Assembly (NCBI GenBank): GCA_013204595.1
Contig: JABMNK010000005.1
Coordinates: 1-37,826, forward strand
Length of the DNA: 37,826 nt
Direction: 5' to 3'
DNA from: Flammeovirgaceae bacterium
Lineage (GTDB): Bacteria; Bacteroidota; Bacteroidia; Cytophagales; Cyclobacteriaceae
This document shows positions 33,957 to 37,826 of this stretch, in pieces. Under the pieces are notes generated by a model. The model did not search any database, was not told the origin of the DNA, and saw only the letters and a list, made by a program, of their open reading frames with translations. Numbering within the stretch: the first letter of the stretch is position 1; each line of letters opens with the position of its first letter. The translations under genes were made by a program, and so were the position numbers.

Positions 33957-34082
33957 ACAAAATATTTACAGTATAGTTATTGATTTTGCCATAAAATAGC
34001 TAAAGTAAGATCAACTATTGAAATAAAATACAAAAATAATAAGCCTCCAAATCAAATTAAATGACGCATTGAGTGATATTAC

Positions 34083-34994
34083 TTAACGTCGATTATCATC
34101 ATTCTCCATCATACTCAGATAGCTTTCAAATCTACTTAATGCGATTTCGCCACTTTTAACGGCCTCTTGTATCGCGCAGGAAGGTTCACTAATATGCAGA
34201 CAATTATGAAATTTGCACTGACCTAAGAAATTCCGCATCTCTGGAAAATAATGTGATAGTTCTGCTGTTTGAATCTCGGCCAATCCCAATTCCTTAATAC
34301 CCGGTGTGTCTATAATGTGCGTAGTTGGATTGAGTGAAAACATTTCGGCAAACGTAGTCGTATGAGTCCCCTTGTTGGCGAAATCTGATATTTCACCGAC
34401 CGCCTGTGTTGCCTTTGGCGCAATAAGATTGATTAATGTTGATTTACCTGCGCCAGAATGCCCAGAAATTAAGGTGATTTTATTTTCAAACCAACCATCA
34501 ATTTCGGAAATATTATTTTCAGTAAAAGAGGTTATTGCTGCACGATAACCTATTTTTTCATACATTTTCATAATCTCACGTAACGCAGTCAACTCTGCTT
34601 CACTATACAAATCTGCCTTATTGATTAATAAAAAACCAGGAATTCTAAAAGCCTCTAATGTGGTGAAAAAACGATCAATAAAACCAAGACTTGTCCGCGG
34701 TCTCTTGTGAGAGGCAACCATTACAGCTTGGTCAATATTAGCTGCAATCATATGGGCATATCCTCTTTTTTTTGGTGATTTGCGGATAATATAATTGCGG
34801 CGTTGCAAGATTTTTTGGATTAAGAAATTATCATCTTCTGCCTCTAAAATAACAAAATCTCCTACCGATATGGGATTCGATATTTTTTGATCGTTGAGTT
34901 TGAATTTGCCAGGGAGTCTGGCCCTGACCACCTTATCCTGTTCGTCACGAACCAAGTACCAAGAACCCGTTGATTTAATGATTACTCCCCTCAT
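34083..34994 (-). CDS. rsgA: Ribosome small subunit-dependent GTPase A
   Basis: A 303-residue circularly permuted GTPase that helps the final maturation of the 30S subunit. Its three parts are an N-terminal OB-fold (MRGVIIKSTGSWYLV), the GTPase core with motifs in the permuted order G4 (LINKADL), G1 (GHSGAGKSTLIN), G2/G3 (GTHTTTFAEMF and IDTPGIKELG), and a zinc-binding C-terminus (GQCKFHNCLHISEPSC). All family features are complete. The ATG directly abuts the waaA stop codon (no gap), so the two are probably one operon in the order ankyrin gene, waaA, rsgA. Confidence 0.96.
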   Translation of the reverse strand: MRGVIIKSTGSWYLVRDEQDKVVRARLPGKFKLNDQKISNPISVGDFVILEAEDDNFLIQKILQRRNYIIRKSPKKRGYAHMIAANIDQAVMVASHKRPRTSLGFIDRFFTTLEAFRIPGFLLINKADLYSEAELTALREIMKMYEKIGYRAAITSFTENNISEIDGWFENKITLISGHSGAGKSTLINLIAPKATQAVGEISDFANKGTHTTTFAEMFSLNPTTHIIDTPGIKELGLAEIQTAELSHYFPEMRNFLGQCKFHNCLHISEPSCAIQEAVKSGEIALSRFESYLSMMENDDNRR

Positions 34995-36236
34995 TTAATC
35001 AAATTTGGTTAGGTATTTGGTGATTTTTTCAGTAGCCCCATGCATCGTACGCGTGTAGCCATAGGCCGCCTTGGCTGCCTGCTCATACAACAATTCATCA
35101 TCATTAATCTTCTGAAAGATACTTTCAAAGTTATTCAAATCATCAAAATCAAAAACGGCACCACATTGCATCAATTCTGGTACTTCTTTAAATTTTAAAT
35201 TTTTCTCACTTCTTCCGATGAAGATAGGCATTCCAAATACTGCAGCTTCCAACGTATTGTGTAAACCTGCCTCAAAAGCGCCTCCTATGTATGCATAATG
35301 AGCATATCGGTAGATAGATGAAAGCATGCCCATATTGTCCAAAATCAAGATATCATATTCCTTAAAATGATTTTCAGAAGACATCTCACTGAATTTCAAG
35401 GCCCTAGGAAACAACTCCATCAACCGTGAAACCGTCTCATTTCCTATGTCATGGGGCGCAAGAATGAATTTTGCCTGACCTGCTCTTTTTATGATAAATG
35501 GGGCCAGGATTTTTAAATCAGAAGCCCAAATACTCCCCATTACCCATACCTCATGATCCGCAACAAATCGCTCAATATCTGGAAATGATTGCGCCTGTTC
35601 AGCAATGGCAATAACCCGATCAAACCGTGTATCACCAGCGATGGTAACCTCTTTTATATTCATTGAATGAATCAAATCAGCCGATTGTTGATCCTGTACA
35701 AAAAAATGATCCACACGCTGAAAATATTTTTGATACAGCTTTTTGCCTTTTCCAAAATAGATATGATCAGCGCGGAACATCACTGAGAAATAGACAACGG
35801 GAATCTCCAAATCAAAACATACCTGCAGGTGATTCAACCAGAATTCATACTTGACAAAAATAGCAACGGTAGGCGCCACCTGATTCAAGAATTCAGCGGC
35901 CAAATGATATTGATCTTGAGGGATATAACCAACCCAATTCGCCAATTGATAATTTTTTCTCACTTCAAATCCCGAAGGAGAAAAAAAAGTAAGCACGATT
36001 TCAGCATCAGGAGTTCGTGATTTTAAGGATTCGATAACTGAGCGACATTGTTCAAATTCACCTAAAGAAGATACATGGAACCAATAGCGCATCACTTGAG
36101 GATCTCTTCTGGGTATTGTACGCCAAAATGAATACTTCCTGCCTTCAGTAAAAAGGGCTGCCTTGTGATTAAAAGGAGCCAAGCACCTAATAATCAAAAA
36201 ATAAATATTGATCGTTATGTCGTATATAAATTTCAA
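34995..36236 (-). CDS. waaA: 3-deoxy-D-manno-octulosonic acid (Kdo) transferase
   Basis: A membrane-anchored GT-B glycosyltransferase that adds Kdo to lipid A precursors at the inner face of the inner membrane, an early step of LPS synthesis. Features are the N-terminal anchor (KFIYDITINIYFLIIR), the catalytic region FTEGRK with its glutamate, WFHVSSLGEFEQ, VKYEFWLNHL, and the C-terminal YIGGAFEAGLHNTLEAAVFG sugar-nucleotide loop. No ATG is available: TTG 36236 gives the usual opening MKFIYDI (413 residues), whereas a TTG at 36275 would add 13. It is followed without gap by rsgA. It shows the cell is Gram-negative with Kdo-bearing LPS. Confidence 0.93.
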   Translation of the reverse strand: MKFIYDITINIYFLIIRCLAPFNHKAALFTEGRKYSFWRTIPRRDPQVMRYWFHVSSLGEFEQCRSVIESLKSRTPDAEIVLTFFSPSGFEVRKNYQLANWVGYIPQDQYHLAAEFLNQVAPTVAIFVKYEFWLNHLQVCFDLEIPVVYFSVMFRADHIYFGKGKKLYQKYFQRVDHFFVQDQQSADLIHSMNIKEVTIAGDTRFDRVIAIAEQAQSFPDIERFVADHEVWVMGSIWASDLKILAPFIIKRAGQAKFILAPHDIGNETVSRLMELFPRALKFSEMSSENHFKEYDILILDNMGMLSSIYRYAHYAYIGGAFEAGLHNTLEAAVFGMPIFIGRSEKNLKFKEVPELMQCGAVFDFDDLNNFESIFQKINDDELLYEQAAKAAYGYTRTMHGATEKITKYLTKFD

Positions 36237-36335
36237 AATGAAAACGAAGCTAGAACAAAATAAAACGACGCCCAAAACGGACGTTTCAAGATTGTCAATT
36301 TCAGTGAAAAAATGAGCAAGAATACACTTTTTTGA

Positions 36336-36812
36336 TCAATCCACTAAAAGCTGTATAAGTTCAGTAAATCCATTGATTTTGGCATGATCTAAGGCCGATT
36401 TCCCTTCCTTATCTTTAGCTCCCTTATGGGCATTATGTACCAAAAGTATTTTTACGATTTCAGTTCTTTGAAAAGTACTGGCATAAATCAATGGCGTACC
36501 ACCCATACTGTTAACTACATTGACATCAGCTCCATGTAGGATTAACAATTGAACCAAAGGTACCGAACCCTTGAAGCAAACCCCCATAAGCGCCGTATTG
36601 CCCGAGGCGTCTGTGAAATTCACAGTAGCTCCCTTTTCGAGTAGCCATTTTGCCATAGGTAAATGATCGTAATAAGTAGCCAAAATCAATGCACTTGATC
36701 CGCGACTATCAACGGCTTGCAATAAGTCAGGGGTTTCGGCCAAAAATCTCGCCACTTCTTCCTTATCACCCGCTCTTATAGCATTAAAAAAATCAGTAAT
36801 TAAATGATCCAT
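36336..36812 (-). CDS. Small ankyrin repeat protein
   Basis: A 158-residue protein made of about four ankyrin repeats, with typical pieces GSSALILATYYDHLPMAKWL, GNTALMGVCFKGSVPLVQLL, GGTPLIYASTFQRTEIVKIL and GKSALDHAKINGFTELIQLL, each followed by the turn and finger region. No signal peptide is visible, so it is probably cytoplasmic and binds a protein partner. I use ATG 36812; an in-frame TTG at 36818 would add two residues but lies in the promoter box. The gap to waaA is about 60-100 bases, so co-transcription is possible. A -7 box ends three bases before the ATG. Confidence 0.9.
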   Translation of the reverse strand: MDHLITDFFNAIRAGDKEEVARFLAETPDLLQAVDSRGSSALILATYYDHLPMAKWLLEKGATVNFTDASGNTALMGVCFKGSVPLVQLLILHGADVNVVNSMGGTPLIYASTFQRTEIVKILLVHNAHKGAKDKEGKSALDHAKINGFTELIQLLVD

Positions 36813-36815
36813 GCT

Positions 36816-36823
36816 CAAAATTA
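36816..36823 (-). promoter_or_regulatory. -7 box TAATTTTG in front of the ankyrin gene
   Basis: An exact TAnnTTTG match on the minus strand ending three bases (AGC) before ATG 36812, so transcription would start at about the first base of the start codon. No -33 TTG was found at normal spacing. Confidence 0.4.
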
Positions 36824-36931
36824 TAAAAATACAACTACGATATGGCGATTTTTAAAAGCAAAATAAAATATAAAAGATAACTTCAGCTATCTAATGACAA
36901 TCACTACCGAAACAAATAGCTCCTTAATAAA

Positions 36932-37411
36932 ATGATTCAAGTTTTGTTCGTTTGCTTGGGCAATATCTGCCGGTCCCCAATGGCACAAGGTATATTTGAT
37001 CGTCAAGTAAAACAAGCGCAACTCAGCCATCAACTAGGGTGCGACTCCGCTGGCACAGCCGCCTATCACATTGGCTCCTTGGCAGACCCTAGAACCCTCG
37101 AAGCACTACATAAACATGGTATTGAACTGTCTCATCACGCCCGTCAGGTATCGCCAATAGATGCCCATCGCTTTGACTATCTCGTCGCTATGGATCAAAC
37201 TAATTTTGAGCATCTAAAAAAAATCAGTAGCAACGGGAAAGCAAAAATTCTAAAAATGAGGCATTTCGACGCCATCGCTTTGGATACAGACGTCACTGAT
37301 CCCTATTATGGCGAACAAGCTGACTTCGAGCAAGTTTATGAACTATTAACGCGGTCTATATATCAGTTTATCTTAATGTTGAAAGAAACACATCAACTTG
37401 ATGAAAACTAA
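36932..37411 (+). CDS. Low-molecular-weight protein tyrosine phosphatase
   Basis: A 159-residue cytoplasmic phosphatase. The P-loop C8-X5-R14 (VCLGNICRSPMA) lies at the very N-terminus, and the general-acid loop is DPYYG near residue 123. SAGTAAYHIG and HGIELSHHARQV are also typical. Bacterial members act on tyrosine kinases for exopolysaccharide or on arginine phosphate, but no kinase or polysaccharide export gene is next to it, so it is not clearly a Wzb. It is divergent from the ankyrin gene, and no exact promoter box was seen upstream. Confidence 0.95.
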   Translation: MIQVLFVCLGNICRSPMAQGIFDRQVKQAQLSHQLGCDSAGTAAYHIGSLADPRTLEALHKHGIELSHHARQVSPIDAHRFDYLVAMDQTNFEHLKKISSNGKAKILKMRHFDAIALDTDVTDPYYGEQADFEQVYELLTRSIYQFILMLKETHQLDEN

Positions 37412-37441
37412 AAAAGCCCCCAACTCAAAAACTGAATCCCA

Positions 37442-37630
37442 TCAATGATCACTTCGATCATAATGGTATTTTGTGAAGGTCGGAATAAATACTAGTGCAA
37501 TTCCTAATAATCCTACGCTCAACAATTCAGAGGCTCCTTGCAACTGCAACAATTTAAATAAAACAGACAAAACAGTCATCGAACTGAAAAATGAGCCTGA
37601 CAAATAGGTTAGCTTCTTCATTATAAACAT
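37442..37630 (-). CDS. Small two-helix membrane protein, GldL-like
   Basis: A 62-residue hydrophobic protein with two predicted membrane helices (about residues 7-27 and 33-50) and a charged C-terminus (KYHYDRSDH). The pattern FKLLQLQGASELLSVGLLG resembles the FKxxHWPGAxxLLxxG helical hairpin of many small Bacteroidota membrane proteins and of the GldL N-terminus, but W and P are missing. Start can be ATG 37630 or ATG 37621 (MKKLTYLSG), the latter more usual. It is convergent with the phosphatase gene. Its function is unknown. The call rests on length, hydrophobicity and this family-like pattern only. Confidence 0.6.
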   Translation of the reverse strand: MFIMKKLTYLSGSFFSSMTVLSVLFKLLQLQGASELLSVGLLGIALVFIPTFTKYHYDRSDH

Positions 37631-37651
37631 TTTAACGATTGAATATACGAA

Positions 37652-37753
37652 TTAAAATTTATAAGTATAACCCAATCGAATGACCTACGTTTCATAAAAA
37701 TCAGTACTTATGGACTTGCCTACGATTTCCGGAGAGTCAGTTAAGCTACTTTG
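37652..37753 (-). pseudogene. Possible remnant of an outer-membrane protein C-terminus
   Basis: The minus-strand frame reads SLTDSPEIVGKSISTDFYET, then TAG (37687-37685), then VIRLGYTYKF and TAA. The final strand, with alternating hydrophobic residues and a terminal Phe, is the usual end of a beta-barrel outer-membrane protein. The TAG replaces what might have been a tyrosine codon, and another in-frame TAG follows just upstream (37756-37754). It is probably a decayed gene end. The window stops soon after, so the rest cannot be seen. Confidence 0.3.
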
Positions 37754-37826
37754 CTAATGTAATTTAATTTTTCGATACCATGGACCTGCCAAATCGATTT
37801 TTGTTTGTTTGCACTATGGATTCTTC

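Noticed and set aside
37764-37826. Minus-strand open frame of 20 codons reaching the right edge
   Set aside because: Too short to judge, and it conflicts with the more protein-like outer-membrane remnant in the other frame.
1-37826. tRNA, rRNA, CRISPR arrays, insertion sequences or prophage genes
   Set aside because: None could be supported by reading both strands; no transposase, integrase, spaced direct-repeat array or tRNA-like cloverleaf was seen.

Overview
The window looks like ordinary chromosome from a member of the Bacteroidota, probably Cytophagales-like; the exact lineage cannot be fixed from sequence alone. Supporting signs are the AT-rich DNA, exact TAnnTTTG -7 promoter boxes of the Bacteroidota type in front of many genes, little sign of Shine-Dalgarno sequences, the long Bacteroidota-style PurF-like protein, a Kdo transferase (so an LPS outer membrane), a GldL-like small membrane protein, and an outer-membrane-protein-like C-terminus ending in Phe.

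Layout. 1-2068 (minus): DUF3109 protein, Ada-like alkyltransferase and the start of a pirin. 2241-2813 (plus): periplasmic YceI. 2841-4276 (minus): mce-thiL, overlapping by one base. 4367-4693 (plus): IscA/HesB-type Fe-S carrier. 4981-14329 (minus): a tightly packed complex I run, nuoH-I-J-K-L-M-N, ending with a 628-residue PurF-like protein that overlaps nuoN; nuoA to nuoG are not in the window. 14485-16989 (minus): murI, with its own promoter and a leader hairpin, then a cystathionine beta-synthase-type enzyme. 17305-21706 (plus): exported M24 and M20 peptidases, a LOG protein and a cystathionine gamma-synthase/lyase, so both transsulfuration enzymes lie close together. 21722-24241: OsmC (minus), a divergent DAHP synthase-like enzyme (plus) and a sulfotransferase-like protein (minus). 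24422-32256 (plus): UvrD/PcrA helicase, a FAN1-like VRR-NUC nuclease, a glycosyltransferase, NhaC, a DEDDy 3'-5' exonuclease and a cupin. 32240-36812 (minus): a frameshifted YigZ/IMPACT gene, an exported TPR-like protein, rsgA, waaA and an ankyrin protein. 36932-37411 (plus): low-molecular-weight phosphatase. The right end holds a small membrane protein and a decayed outer-membrane-protein tail (both minus).

No prophage, insertion sequence, CRISPR array, tRNA or rRNA was seen, and no clear multi-gene novel system. The observations most worth following are: a YigZ gene split at a run of nine Ts whose frame could be restored by slippage; genes whose -7 box lies 3-6 bases before the ATG, predicting leaderless mRNAs; a perfect 14-bp inverted repeat just upstream of the murI start; a DAHP synthase-like enzyme that keeps its metal ligands but has altered substrate-loop signatures; and a FAN1 nuclease next to a UvrD/PcrA helicase.
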